The notes beneath the pieces are model-generated. The model made no database searches. It was not told where the DNA came from and was given only the letters and a program-made list of their open reading frames with translations. A DNA stretch of 64,000 bases. Origin: Chelonoidis abingdonii. Taxonomy: Eukaryota; Chordata; Testudines; Testudinidae. Position numbers and translations under genes: made by a program. Shown piece by piece: positions 13,758 to 25,176 of this stretch. The stretch spans positions 46,783,304-46,847,303 of the forward strand of contig NC_133769.1 in assembly GCF_003597395.2 (NCBI RefSeq). Direction: 5' to 3'. Numbering within the stretch: position 1 is the stretch's first letter; every line of letters begins with the position of its first letter.

Positions 13758-15549
13758 GAAGCATGTCCTTAATGTGCCCCTAAAGGTCCATCAAGGTTTG
13801 CTTGAAATAACTAAGAAATACAGCAATTATATTTTTTAAATCATGGTTTGAGGGGCCTAGCCAGGATTTAGTGATATTCTCTCTATTTCACCCAGTTGCT
13901 GTTTGGCTGCAGGCTGGTGATGGAACTACCTTGTATCTATGTGAGCAGGCAGATTATGCTATGGAGATAGGTATTTTTTTCCCCTGTAGGAAGATGATAG
14001 CATTGTTATTCCTGAATTCTACTTTTGAGACATTATCAAATGGACGTGAAATTGCCTACATCCTCCATGCTAGGTGCAGGCTGATGGCCTGGGTCTGGGA
14101 GGAGCAAACACAAAAATGTTGTTATGCTATGTGCCATCCATGCAGCCATACCAGCATGTGTAGTATGGAATTCTACGACATTGCTATCAGCAGCTGTATC
14201 TGCTCACAGAGAAGACCATTGTGCATGTGGAGCTGTTTAAGAAGATGTCATGCCTAGAAGAACTGGCTAAAGTAACCACAGGTCTTATTGGGAAACTGCA
14301 AATGTGGAAAGTTGCTTTTAGACATGGTCATTTTCACATTTTGGCTGCTGTCAGGGACCCAAAATGCAGGGGGAGAGAGAGGAGCTTGTCAGCTGCTTTG
14401 CTATGATCATTTGTAGCTTCTCCATAGTGTACAGTTTAATACTTTGTGCTTGAAAAAAGACTATGAACTAAAACCAACAAAAGAACTGTGTTGAGGAATT
14501 CTGACAGAGGCAGCTGTTTCTGCCATTGCTGACCTACTGTCCACTAACACCTAAGCAATCTGTAAATGGCCTATTGCTCCACAAGTCTGTAGTGAGGTAT
14601 ACGATCTAGCGCTCTCAGCTGACCGAAAGAATGACATTTTTTTTTGCGTTTGCTGCTTCAGAAAGTTCTGAGGCAGTCTTAGTAAGGGAGGAGGATGAGA
14701 ATGATGTTGCGCTTGCTAACATGTAGCTGCAGCCTCCCTCAGATTCTGAAAGGACTTTCCTTTTATATGCGAGATGTCTTCCATGAAGTCATACTCTTAA
14801 GGTTTCTGACTCTCAGCAATCACCTCTTTTGAGCAGAGACCCACATCTCTCTCCTTCTAGACTGAAAGTTTAGCCTTACAGTCCCTCTGCATCTCACTGT
14901 GGTTTTCCCAGTGGATCTGACTGGGGTCCAGCACCTCAGATTGAAATCTCCACAGGGACTATAACAGTGAACACCACTCACCAACCAACCTTCACGAAGT
15001 AAGGTACATTTATTCTTAAGGTAAAAAGCATAGCAGAAAAAACATATAAAATAATCTACAGTCATGCTAAAAAGTCTACCAGATATTAGCTCCAACTCCA
15101 GCATAAGGCTCTGGTAGGCATCAGTCTTTCAAACCCCATCAATGGCATTTGCCCCCTTGGTTATAAGATTGTCAGTTTTTAGATCAGAAACCCTGACTGG
15201 GCAGTTCAGCTGTTTCCTTTTGACAGCTTGTGCATTGCTAGTCTCCAGGAACAGGTAATCATTAGTCAATGGCCGTCTCCTTAGTGTATGGCTTCAAAAT
15301 CTGGATTTTTGCATAATCCAGAGTTATGGAATTTGTATTAACCACTTCCCAGGGATTACCCCACCTAACACTTATTGCCCCAAAAGTCCATGGCTGTCCT
15401 ATCTGATGCCTGTCATGCCAGGCATATCTCAGTATAGTCTTTTGAACTGCTTACACTTCCTAGGACTTTCATTTGTCAGAGTGGGAACTCCTGGAGTAAA
15501 CCAAGGAGTGGGAGAATACAGACACAGTTCCCCTGAAACTGTGACACAC
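13758..15549. other. intron 2 stretch, possible LTR remnant, otherwise unassigned
   Basis: No host exon recognised. The part around 14820-15540 has a TTTATTCTTAAGG (polyadenylation-like on the minus strand) and a composition seen in retroviral LTR pieces, but no matching second copy or ends were found, so it is not called. Tract of T at 14638-14645. Confidence 0.35.
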
Positions 15550-16270
15550 ACATCTTTGTTCTTAGCACTCAACTGCAACCTCATGGATGCCTGCACTAAT
15601 CCAATATCAGCTGCAAGTGACCTGCATGATAACACATGTGATTTTCATCTGCAATTCACAAGTACAAAGTCCATCGTGTTCTTCATTTGCCCATCTGGTG
15701 ATATCCAAGTCCATTTTTTCTATGGCTTTCTTATAACTTTTCTATGGCTTTAAGTAACATGTTTATCACCAAGTTGTTGCTTAGGCAGAAATTTAGTAAC
15801 CTTTCTCCTCTTCTGTTTTCTTCACTGAATCTGAATCAGAATTCCAGTCTGATACTACTTTTTGCATTAAAATCTCCCATCTCCAATAATAGGTCATGAA
15901 ATTTCTTGTATTGTTTTCTGTAGATTATTATAAAATCTGTCAGTTTCTTCCTTGAGTGCTGTTGAGGTTGGTGCACATACTTGTACGGTTGTGATTGAGG
16001 ATTGGTGCTTAAGCTGAAGACAAGCCAGACTCTTATGGCATTTAACCTGATATCTTCTTGCATACTTAAGGCGAAATTCAAAATAAAATCTAGTGAAGTT
16101 ACCATAATAAATACACATGTAGTATCTTGTAACTTTGATTTCTGTCTTTTGTACTTTCTTTGACTTTGCTGTCATAACAATCCAGTTTATCTTCATTCCA
16201 TTAGAATCAAATTCTGAGAGAAGCTGTTTCCACTGCTCTCCAGCGTCAAATGACTTCATTGGGAGTTGCA
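15550..16270 (-). mobile_element. RTE-type LINE remnants
   Basis: On the minus strand the apurinic-endonuclease pattern of RTE/BovB LINEs is visible: APTSTALKEETDRFYNNLQK (about 15915-15975), then LLLEMGDFNAK (about 15855-15890), and further downstream RLLNFCLSNNLVI and a WISPDG-like block in broken frames. A further piece at about 16170-16260 (EQWKQLLSEFDSNGMKIN) resembles the region after the RT active site. That piece lies 5' of the endonuclease, so the copy is rearranged or made of two fragments. Confidence 0.6.
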
Positions 16271-17499
16271 GTGGATTCAGTCCTTTGGACTTAAATAAGG
16301 ACTGTTCTCTTGAAGAGACTTTTCTCAGCTCCCATATATGAAGAGAATATTCCAGCAGAGCTGTAGGAAGGGAACATCTTTTTACAGAACTGAGGATTAT
16401 TCAGTGTATTATTTAATAGCTATACTTGTGCTAATGTTTTCCCAATTAAGAAGGAATCTTTAGGTTATATCAGTTATCTAATATTTTCAGATTGTTGTAG
16501 TGCATAAAGGCCTCTGTCAGGTTCAGGGCTCTGATTAGGGGTGTACAAACACATACTGTAGAAAGATAGTCCTGGATCTCTTTTTTGGGGGGGAGAGGAG
16601 GGAGTGTGGTGGGGCATTTGGATTTATGTAGGGGAGAGGCAGGGGCTGTCAGAGTAAGAGGGTAAAGCGAGAAGGGAACTGAGGAGGGAGGAGAGTCTGC
16701 TGAGCTTGATGCTTTGGGTTGGTGTCTCTGTCTTCGTTTTGGAAATGAGAGGAGGCAGGAATGCTCTGACAGAGTGATCCTAATATACTGTGTCTCACTG
16801 AAGGTAGAATAGATGACACTCATAATGTAAATGTGTGTATCACCTCATCCCAAATCTCTTTATGCATTATATATGTCTAGCACCATGGCATTACAGCAAC
16901 TGACTGACATCTCAGCGTCTGCACAATGGTGTTGGTGGGGAGAGGGAATTTTGACAGTGACACTGGGGAGAAGTTCCTGTTAGCAAAGGCGCTAGGCTCC
17001 TTACTAGGAAGTAAGGGAAGTATAGCTTTTAAGGCCTGATTTGGAAAATCCACATAATTAACTGAATTAAATTCAGTACATCCACCTTGAGGATGAAGGT
17101 GTGAGCCAGCTCTGCCTGTATTTGGAGTGATGGCTCCAGGGGGAATAAATATTTCAAACCAGATGTTTAGAACTCTAAGCCATGACGTCCAACAGCTTGA
17201 ATGGTCCATTGCTCTTGTGGGTACTTTCTCTCATTTTCTTTTTAAATTGACATCTCTCTTTACAGAAAATGTTTTTGCCAGTACTCCCCAATCCCTTCTC
17301 TGTTGGTATAGCCTGAAAATTTCCCATTGACTCAAGGCTCTGTGGAAGGCAGAAGACATAGGCTATAAAGAAGAATACCTGTATTTCTCCTATGTAGCTT
17401 TCTACTCCCCCAAGCTCCAATAATATATCTCTGTGTAAATATTTATTATTTAAAAGAATTGAACAGCATTTCTTATTAACCCTCACAAGTGGTATATGC
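16271..17499. other. intron 2 stretch, nothing recognised
   Basis: No exon-like ORF with domain likeness. A G/A-rich segment lies at about 16585-16700 and reads as a purine-rich low-complexity tract. Confidence 0.5.
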
Positions 17500-17630
17500 A
17501 CCTATTGATAACCCCATTTTACAGGTGAGAAACAGGGAGGTTAACTGATGTTATGAAGGTCACAACAAATTGTCATGTCTAAGTCTGTTGGCTCACAGGT
17601 AAGGCCTAACCCCCATTGCTGACCAGAAAG
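17500..17630 (-). repeat. MIR-like SINE remnant, minus strand
   Basis: Contains CCCATTTTACAGGTGAGAAA, then GAGGTTAACTGATG and GGTCACAACAAATTG, in the order found in reverse-complemented MIR. Decayed, no end duplications visible. Confidence 0.65.
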
Positions 17631-17794
17631 TTATTCACTATTTTCCTTTTAGCTATAAAATAGGCCTAATAATATTTTGCCCATTATCTGTAGTTCTAAT
17701 GTCACTAGACAACTGTCTGTGGGCACACATCAGTAGTTTAGATAACATAACAAAATACATTGTCAATTGGAAGCAATTTTTCTGAAAAGTGGTG

Positions 17795-17965
17795 TTGTCT
17801 AGGGCATAAGACACGAGTCTTTCAAATCAGAGATCTGTGCTGTGCTACAAAGTTCCTATGTGACCTCAAGCAAGTCACTTAACCTCTCTGGATCTCAGTT
17901 ATGTCTGTTGTATAATGGAAATAGTATTTTCTTGCTTCCTGGAGGAGCAGTATGAGGCTTTATTT
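17795..17965 (+). repeat. MIR-like SINE remnant, plus strand
   Basis: Shows the MIR core order: decayed tRNA-like head, TATGTGACCTCAAGCAAGTC, ACTTAACCTCTCTGGATCTC and an AATGGAAATAGTA stretch. It lies about 165 bp from a minus-strand MIR, so the two are separate insertions in opposite orientation. Confidence 0.75.
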
Positions 17966-19884
17966 AATAAGAGGTAGAGGTGTTGAAAGTAGTCATGGAG
18001 TAGATGGGTACAAAACTGAGGACTCGGTCCTCTCTACGTTCTCTTATGCTAAAGGACAATAGTGTTGGAATGTAGGGGGCAGATTAGTCCTTGAGTATTT
18101 CAGGAAAAGAAGTTACCGTAAATAGCTAAGTTAGCTACAGTTATGCTGTGCATCTGAGCTGTGAGTTTAGTGGTGAAAGCCTATGCCAGAATGTTCTGTG
18201 TGTGCACTAAGCAATTTTTCACCAGGTTGCAGCTTAGTCAAACCCAAGCCAATTTTCACTTGACCACTCAAGGACTTAGTGAGGGTTATTTTTATACTAA
18301 AATTAAAGCCCAGCCTTTACTCAGGTTGAATGGTAACTTACTGTGCAAGTAAACCTATTGAAGTTACAGTAATTTTTTGTGTGTGGGGTAAAATGCTACG
18401 CAGCATGAGTAAGGGAATCAGAATCTGACACTAAAATTTTTACCCCCATCCATTTGTTTTGATGCAAGAGGTTTTTTTGTTTGTTTTATTTTTTAAAACA
18501 TTTTTTAATAATATAGAAAATTGTTTCCTGCCTTCTCCACATACACCCAAATGGATTAAATGTTTTTGCTCAAATTTGCAAAATAAAATAATAATTAATA
18601 AGAAAATCTCCTTCAAGTAGATCGTAAGCATGGCAAATTTCAGCCCAACAAGTAATTTTTAGGTTGTGACCAAAAAAGTTGCTAAGAATGGAAACGTATG
18701 CAACCTTAGTTACAAGGGTCAATGCTCTTCCCCCTCTCTTTATATAAACATATGTACATAGCTTAACTGAAAATATCAAATTTATTTTTCAAAATTAGCC
18801 ATGACCTTTCAGACATCATAAGAAGCAAAGCCATGAAAGAAGTTCTGCAGGCATGCTCAATGAATAAAAATACCTTTTGATATTTTCTTTTAAGCCACGT
18901 AATATCCAATTTATATAAAGCCTCTTAACAATAATTTAAGATTAACTTGTACGTGGCCATTCCTAGCTCTCTGAAAATGTTCTTGTACATCCAGTTTCTT
19001 AGTTGTTTGAATGGGATACAGTCAAACTTCAAAATGAATAAAATTAGTTTGAAAGTTAAATGTCAATATGTGATTTAAACATTTATTTTGATTATCATAT
19101 TTGAAAACAACATTATTTATTATCTTTAATCAAGATGAAAATAAATGTAATATGATAGGCAATTTTATAAACTCAGTTTCATGTTGATAAATATATAATG
19201 TATTGTGAATTCTGCAGCCAGCTGTAACAGATATTAAAAAGCTTATTGTTATGCTTACGACACAAAGTGGAGTTCAAAGAGAAGTTGTCGATTTAAAAAC
19301 TTATTGATGTACTGATATTATTACTAATGTGGCGGAAGTTATTTTTGATGCTTTTTTCCCCCCATTATACTGTACCCTTTGATAGTCAAATTCTATCTGG
19401 TATAGCTTCCTTGCTAGTTAATATTTCAGTGCTAAATTAGTAATGCAAACAATTGGCTGAAATAGGATCTGCCAATTTTAATTCCTTTTGGCCTCCCTCC
19501 AGAAACAAAACAAAACCCATCACCTTGCCTCTTATGACTTCTCCTTGGAAATTGGATTGCAGCAGGCTGTTGGGATATGATTGCCATTGCTTGCCCCATA
19601 AGGCTCATTAGCACCCCAAGATTTTTTTTGGTGGCTGCTGTGGCTCCTTCCCGAGGAGATTGCGAACACATGAGGCCAGATCTTCAGCTGGTTTCAATTG
19701 GTGTAACTCCACTGATGCCAGATTATACCAACCTTAGGATCTGGCCCAGGGTTTGGTGCTGAGTGCTCTCAGTTCCTGTTACTTAAGTTGGGAACTTTGC
19801 AGGATCAGGTCTATGCTGAACAACAGCCTCCTACTTCCAAGTTAGAATGTTATGGAGTGGCATAGTGAGAGAGAGAGACTACAC
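17966..19884. other. AT-rich intron 2 stretch, no repeat recognised
   Basis: No coding or transposon signal was found. The 18360-19480 part is notably AT-rich. Candidate ground for conserved non-coding elements, which cannot be tested from one sequence. Confidence 0.45.
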
Positions 19885-20160
19885 TGAAAATTAGAGGTGT
19901 GATTACCCTGCCTGTGTATGCATACTTGCGCTAGCTCTCATCGAGCTAGCAGGAGTATAAATAGCAGTGCAGCTGAGACAGCATGGGTGGCTAAGCCATG
20001 CCGTATACATACCCTCTGATTTCAGGTGGGTTTGTACTCGGCAAGGCTCAGCTGTGCCTCTGCTCCCCAAGCCACTGCAGCGACACTGCTATATGACTTG
20101 AAGTAGCTGTGCATTAAGAGGGGAATCACACCCCTAGCTAGTAGAGTAGACATAGCCTCT
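19885..20160. mobile_element. palindromic MITE-like element
   Basis: The left side has GAGGTGTGATTACCC and an internal palindrome GCTAGCTCTCATCGAGCTAGC-like (19930-19950), then TATAAATAGCAGTGCAGC. The right side has the inverted counterparts CACTGCTATATGACTT and GGGGAATCACACCCC, CTAGCTAGTAGAGTAGACATA. The arms are inverted relative to each other across about 270 bp. No coding capacity. Confidence 0.55.
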
Positions 20161-21375
20161 GTGAATAAAATAGTGGGAAAATGGGATTCATTTTTTCTTA
20201 ATTATTTACATTTTTTTCCGTGGTGCATAAATTATTTAAAATTTGCATGTTATATTGAAGAGATGGAGGAATCATGACTAGACGATTTTTTTTTTTTTAA
20301 TATACTAAATTAAAATGACTTCTGTGTAACAGCAGAGTGCACCATATTCAAGTCCATAGATACAGACAAAGAGAGTTATCTGGAAATCTTTAGAATTCAG
20401 GAGGAGGAGGAGGGGCTGAGGAGAACAAATTACATTATAAGCACAGATGCTGTGTGGGTTGATGGGTTTTTTTTCCTAGAGTCAAAAAGCCAAAAGTTCA
20501 CATTATATTTATATACATAATCTAGCTGCCAGATGGCTTCCACTTATAATTCCCTGTTTCCCTCCCTCCCTCCCTCCCGCTCCCTTTTTTTTGTAGGGAA
20601 ATAGGGTTTTGTTTCTGAATGGGAGTCACTATGCAAAGTATTGTGTACGCATAGCTTTAATGTCAATAATTATGGATGGCAAAGTGTGTTGTGTTTTTTA
20701 AGGGCAATGGTCTTTTTAGTGAATCTCTTTGAGGCCTATCAAAAAATATTCTTTGAGGGTGGCTAGAGAGGGAGAAGAAATTAGTACAGTTCTAGGCTTG
20801 ACATTGTCTGTGCCCTCTTGCAATTCCTTTCTACAAAAAATCTGGATATGTAAATTGAGTTTAGAAATGAAATACAAGGAATATTTTATTCTGTATAGGT
20901 GAACATGTTGATTCAAGGACGGTCATTGTCATAATTGTAGATTTTGATCACAGAGTGATGATCAGAGTTTTCCATCAGTATATTCGGTATTGGACTTTGG
21001 AGTGTGAAACTGAAGCTAGAAGAATTCCTTCCATGATATCTGTTCTTTATATAGGGAATGTGTCTGTGTCAGTATGCATCATAACATGAATGAGAGAAGG
21101 GGATCTGCCCGATTCTTAATATAACGTCAGTCTGACACAGCAATTTAGAGTGGGCCTGCCAAAAAAAAAAAGAGAAGGCATTTCCTCTGTGTGTAATATC
21201 CACTGTCTGATGCAAATTTAAGAAGAAGAATTTCTTATATTTGGTGTATGTCATGTAAAAGGTATGTTAGCTTTGCCATTAAAGATACACATTAAAGGAG
21301 AGCAGCAAAGGGGAACTGGATGGCTCATGGAATTATGAATGAGATCTGAAACCTTTCATATGTAGGTTGTTCTTA
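20161..21375. other. intron 2 stretch with low-complexity tracts
   Basis: No gene or named repeat. A T-run at about 20287-20299 and a (CCCT)n tract at about 20560-20585 are the only structured features. Confidence 0.5.
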
Positions 21376-21630
21376 TGAGGGCTGGTCTACACTGGGTGGG
21401 GGCAGGGGGGAGATCTTAGATCGATTTACCTCTCGTCCTCACGGTGCGGAATCGATGTCCGCGGCTCCCCCTGTTGACTCTGCTACCGCCGTTTGCGCTG
21501 GTGGAGTTCCGGAGTCGACAGGAGCGTGTTCGGGGATTGCTATATCGCGTCTAGATGAAACGCGATATATCGATCCCCAAGAAATCGATTGCTACCCGCC
21601 GATACAGCGGGTAGTCTAGATGTACCCTGA
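21376..21630. mobile_element. non-autonomous DNA transposon (MITE-like)
   Basis: Body 21379-21627, CpG-rich against an AT-rich background. Ends GGGCTGGTCTACACT and TCTAGATGTACCC form a diverged inverted repeat (about 10 of 15). TGA stands on both sides (21376-21378 and 21628-21630), a possible 3-bp target duplication. Internal palindromes include CGCGTCTAGATGAAACGCG and GCTACCCGCCGATACAGCGGGTAG-like halves around 21545-21615. No ORF. Confidence 0.55.
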
Positions 21631-23086
21631 GTCTGGTTAGTATTAGCAGTGATAAAGTTGTTGGTATAGGTTATCAGTTGTAAGTAAAAGGAATTGGTAG
21701 TTTTCTTCCAATAGGTAGTAAACAAATGATCACATGGTATAAAACCAAACACTTCCCTTAGTGTAGTGCTGAAGAAAGCACTGCATTGTTTAGCAAATGG
21801 GAGTTTCTTTCTGTTGCTGTTTCCTCTGCAGTACCTGTTTAACTTCATCTGGAAGTTGTTGAGGAGTAAGGATTTGATGGTTTTCTCCACTTCTATTGAG
21901 CACTTTTGTAGCCTTTCCGATAATACAGAATGAGCCAAATGCATTCCACTTTCAGTAATTCTACTGTATTTTAAACCAGATAGTAATATTTACAAACACT
22001 TTATCTTTGTCACATATATTTATCAAAAGGGTTTTAAAACGATTTTCATTTGCCTGTTGATCATGTCATAGGAAAATAGTTCATTCATAATGTCAGAAAT
22101 GCCAGGGACACTTGTACAATAGTCTTGTGGCTTTTGTAAATACCTCTAGTCAAATGCTAGAAACAAGAGGTCTGTTACTTGTTCAACATTTTTATGTCAC
22201 TTGTCTCTTCTTCCCAGGCAGGATTTCCTGGAGTTTGGCTCAGAAATGATCCCAATTCTTTTCTTCTTTTTACTTTGTTAATAGCTTCCTGATTGGCAGG
22301 TCTAAACAATAGAAGAAAATGCTCTCTACTCTCCATTTCCCCAACCAAAATACATCTCCCACAGAGCTTTAAGAAAACGTGCAGTGACATAGAGTAGAAT
22401 TTTAACATGCACTGACCTTTAGGAGTATGCACACAGCATACAGAACTCCTGAGGTTCCTGCTGATGTTGCTTTGAACCAGGACTGCATGCTCTATTAGGT
22501 GCAGTGATTTTGAAAAGAAGGGATGAAGTAACCGCTGGGACTTCACATGCAATTTTAAAGGCAGAAATAGCCTGCTATATGTGTGCTGCAGGCAAAGAAT
22601 CCCAAGAATGTAATAAGGACACAGAGAAACCATTAAAATGCATTAGTTTTTACCCGTTGACTAGTTCCTCATAAGTATTTTTGTTCACTGTCAGGGCACA
22701 CATGAAGCCAGCACTGAACTAGATAAGGGAACATCTGAGACTCCTCGAAAGAAGACACTGTTACTAGTGAGAGCATCATAGATACACCACTCAGTAGAAG
22801 CATTGCTGGGTCTGGCACTCCCTTCCTGAACCCCCGTGGAGGGAAAAGCGGGGTGGAGGGCCATGGCAGCGCACTGGCTAGCAGGCATACATTAGAGATT
22901 TCCTAGCAGAAACCCACTGGCTAAGTCCCCCTCTTAATGTGTGGCACCCAACTGCACAAAGTTGCCATGGGGGCTTGCATGGGATCAGTGGTGATTGGTG
23001 AGATATTCAGAATTAATTATTTGCATTACAGTAGTGGCTAATGGCTGCAACTGAGATCTGTTGTGGTTGGTGCTGTTGATACAGAG
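21631..23086. other. intron 2 stretch, nothing recognised
   Basis: Intronic sequence with stops in all frames. The minus-strand ORFs at 21540-21944 and 22175-22633 show no domain likeness and are treated as chance. Confidence 0.5.
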
Positions 23087-23327
23087 TAAGGCTATGGCTA
23101 CACTTGAAACTCGCTTTGAAGTGTGAGTGTGGTCCCAGCGCTGCGCATACTCCACATCCTCTATGGGTGTAGCTTGCAGCGCTGGGAGCCGTGCTCCCAG
23201 CGCTGCGGCACTGATTACACTGAGGCTTTACAGCGCTGTATCTTGCAGCGCTCAGGGGGGTGTTTTTTTCACACCCCCGATTGCGAAAGTTGCAGCGCTG
23301 TAAAGCGCCAGTGTAGCCATGGCCTAA
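23087..23327. mobile_element. Harbinger-type MITE
   Basis: Body 23090-23324 (235 bp). The ends GGCTATGGCTACACT and AGTGTAGCCATGGCC are inverted repeats matching at 14 of 15 bases. TAA is duplicated on both sides (23087-23089, 23325-23327), the 3-bp TWA-type target duplication of PIF/Harbinger elements. Six copies of AGCGCT, mostly within CAGCGCTG, lie inside. No transposase. Confidence 0.75.
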
Positions 23328-23369
23328 GTGGCAAAGAGCTATAAGGCTCACAATCCAAACAAAGGTTTG

Positions 23370-23505
23370 TTATCCCCATGTGACAGATGGGGAAACAGAC
23401 TAGGAGATTAAATGACTCGTCCAAGGCCACATAGTGAGTTTGTGTCGTAGTGAGAAATTGAACCCAAGTATTATGAGTTTAACTGCAAAGTGATCAGCAT
23501 CCTTC
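23370..23505 (-). repeat. MIR-like SINE remnant, minus strand
   Basis: Contains TGTGACAGATGGGGAAACAG, then GATTAAATGACTCGTCCAAG, GCCACATAGTGAG and TTGAACCCAAGTATTATGAG, the order of reverse-complemented MIR including its degraded tRNA B-box region. About 450 bp upstream of exon 3. Confidence 0.8.
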
Positions 23506-23961
23506 TCTAATAAAATAACCACAATAAGTTGATTTGATTAATACTTGTGTCCTCTTTACTGGGATTGGGATCATGCCTCACAGGTTGCTGGCTTCATATA
23601 TTTCATGATAACCACTGGAGTTTTGATGGGAAATCTTTGAAAGAGTTATTGATGCTAGAAACAGTAGTAACTCCCTTCCATGCCTTCTGCCCTCCTTAGG
23701 GTCTACTACTGGGGAGAACTGGTGTGTGACTTACACCTTTTGACAGAAGAGCAAAGAGCAGGCCTTCCTAGGCAGTTACACAAACTGGAAGGGAGATGAT
23801 AATTGAAGCTGCCTCTCTAAATACTTAAATAACCAGTTCCAAACACGTGTAAGCACATCATGGGAAAAATATTGTTAGAATAAATGATATAGTAGATATT
23901 TTTGACAATTGATCCTGAATGAATTTTTAAATGCTTGATAAATAACCATTTTTTCTTTTAG

Positions 23962-24044
23962 TTGATGTCCATCAGTGTGTTGGGTGTTTCTGCTTGGATG
24001 AGGGACTACCTGAACAATGTCCTCACTTTAACTGCAGAAACAAG
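23962..24044 (+). CDS. TSPAN12: TSPAN12 exon 3
   Basis: The polypyrimidine acceptor ends TTTTAG at 23961. The 83-nt exon gives 27 codons plus two bases (residues 23-49, start of R50) and ends at donor GTAAAC at 24045. It encodes the second half of TM1 and the small extracellular loop (WMRDYLNNVLTLTAET). T49, changed in a human vitreoretinopathy allele, is present. Phase 2 at the 3' end is matched by the single base opening exon 4. Confidence 0.94.
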
Positions 24045-24235
24045 GTAAACTTTTTTCCTTAAACCTAATTATCTGTGTACCTAAATGATGGTGCTACAGA
24101 TTTTCAAATATAGCAGGGTTTCATAATTAAATTTTCTGTGGGAAAGGAACCCCTCAGTTAATACACATTTTAGCACACAATGTGATGTGTTTTGAATCAC
24201 TGGAATCAGAGATGGTGTTAAAGGGCACATCTGCC

Positions 24236-24637
24236 TGTAGTGCCCCTCTGCTGGCCAAATTCTCTGGCATCCTGCCTCCGTTTCCCCTTCATAGGTTCTC
24301 ACGCATGACCCACAGCAGCTTATGTCTAATAACAAACCACACCCCAAGAAGCGAGTTTATTAACACGAAATGAAACCCACAGCAAAGTATCTTTGCTCTC
24401 TTCCCCCTCGTCTCCCACTGGACACAGCCCTTGCCTTCCTTAGGTCTGACTGGCTCTAAGCTGTACACTGGGCTCAGTTATCAGCTCTTCCTAGGATCTG
24501 CAGCTTCACTCTGCTCCACAGTTTCCTCTTTCTGTTTCCCTCTTTATAAAGCCAACATGGCTTCCCTTAATGCCCAACTGGGCAGCAGGTAACCAGTCAC
24601 ATGTGCACTGGACCCTGCTCCCTCTTAAAGGGGCCAG
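24236..24637 (-). repeat. LTR-like direct repeat, 3' copy with TATA and AATAAA
   Basis: The stretch 24530-24637 matches 26825-26934 at most positions, including GGGCAGCAGG, GTGCACTGGACCC and CTCCCTCTTAAAGGGGCCAG. On the minus strand it carries TTATAAAG (24542-24549) and, about 185 bp downstream, AATAAA (24356-24361), the spacing of a U3-R-U5 unit. The proposed outer end reads ACA on the minus strand. No protein is encoded. Confidence 0.6.
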
Positions 24638-24659
24638 ATCCCTCCTCTCTCCCAAGCCT

Positions 24660-25115
24660 TCCTGTGCCCAAAGTGGTCATCTTTTGATCAAATTGTCCAA
24701 CCAAGCAGGCACTAATTCTTCTGCAGACATCAGAAAGTCTGGAAAATCTTTGTCGATACCCTTAGTCTTGCTGCTCACAAAAACAATATAACCAAAGGTT
24801 GTCTAGCACTATGCCCAATACACTTTATACGACTCATGTAGTTGCCAAGAATTCTTGGCATCTCATAATTTATAACATGCCAGACATTCTGAATGTTCAG
24901 TCTTTGGGCTATGTGTGGAATAGTCAAGAAAGTCAGGCTATTACTCTGGTTACTTTTATGTAATGCTGTTTTGTGACGTTTTTGAGAGGAGCATCCCTGA
25001 ATGTACACACGTGCCTCTTTCACCTTTGGGAAAGCCCATAATAATATCGAGCTTCCTCTTGGGGTTTCCAATAAATAGTGTTTTCGAGACTTTTGGGATT
25101 CTTCTTAACTGAACC
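24660..25115 (-). pseudogene. DEAD-box RNA helicase (DDX3/DDX4-like) fragment, intronless, broken
   Basis: Minus-strand translation across frameshifts follows the second RecA-like domain of DDX3/vasa-type helicases: a CTSIHGD-like block (CVHSG, degraded), then RLNIQNVWHVINYEMPR matching the ARGLDI-NV-HVINYDLP motif, then NYMSRIKCIGHSARQ in place of the EYVHRIGRTGR motif, then a downstream VPAWLDNL matching the family's VPSWLEN. Motif VI is changed (IGRTGR lost) and stops are present, so it is not functional. It follows the myosin fragment directly in the same orientation. Confidence 0.65.
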
Positions 25116-25176
25116 CACTTCTGTTCTTCCTCCACCCACATTGTTTTGTTAATATTTTATGTTTTTCCCGATCAAG

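Noticed and set aside
14820..15540. Possible LTR on the minus strand
   Set aside because: Only a polyadenylation-like word and general look support it; no second copy, ends or duplication were found.
24045..24235. Extension of the LTR unit up to exon 3
   Set aside because: Direct-repeat similarity and the LTR-like end stop near 24236; the sequence between there and the exon 3 donor looks like plain intron.
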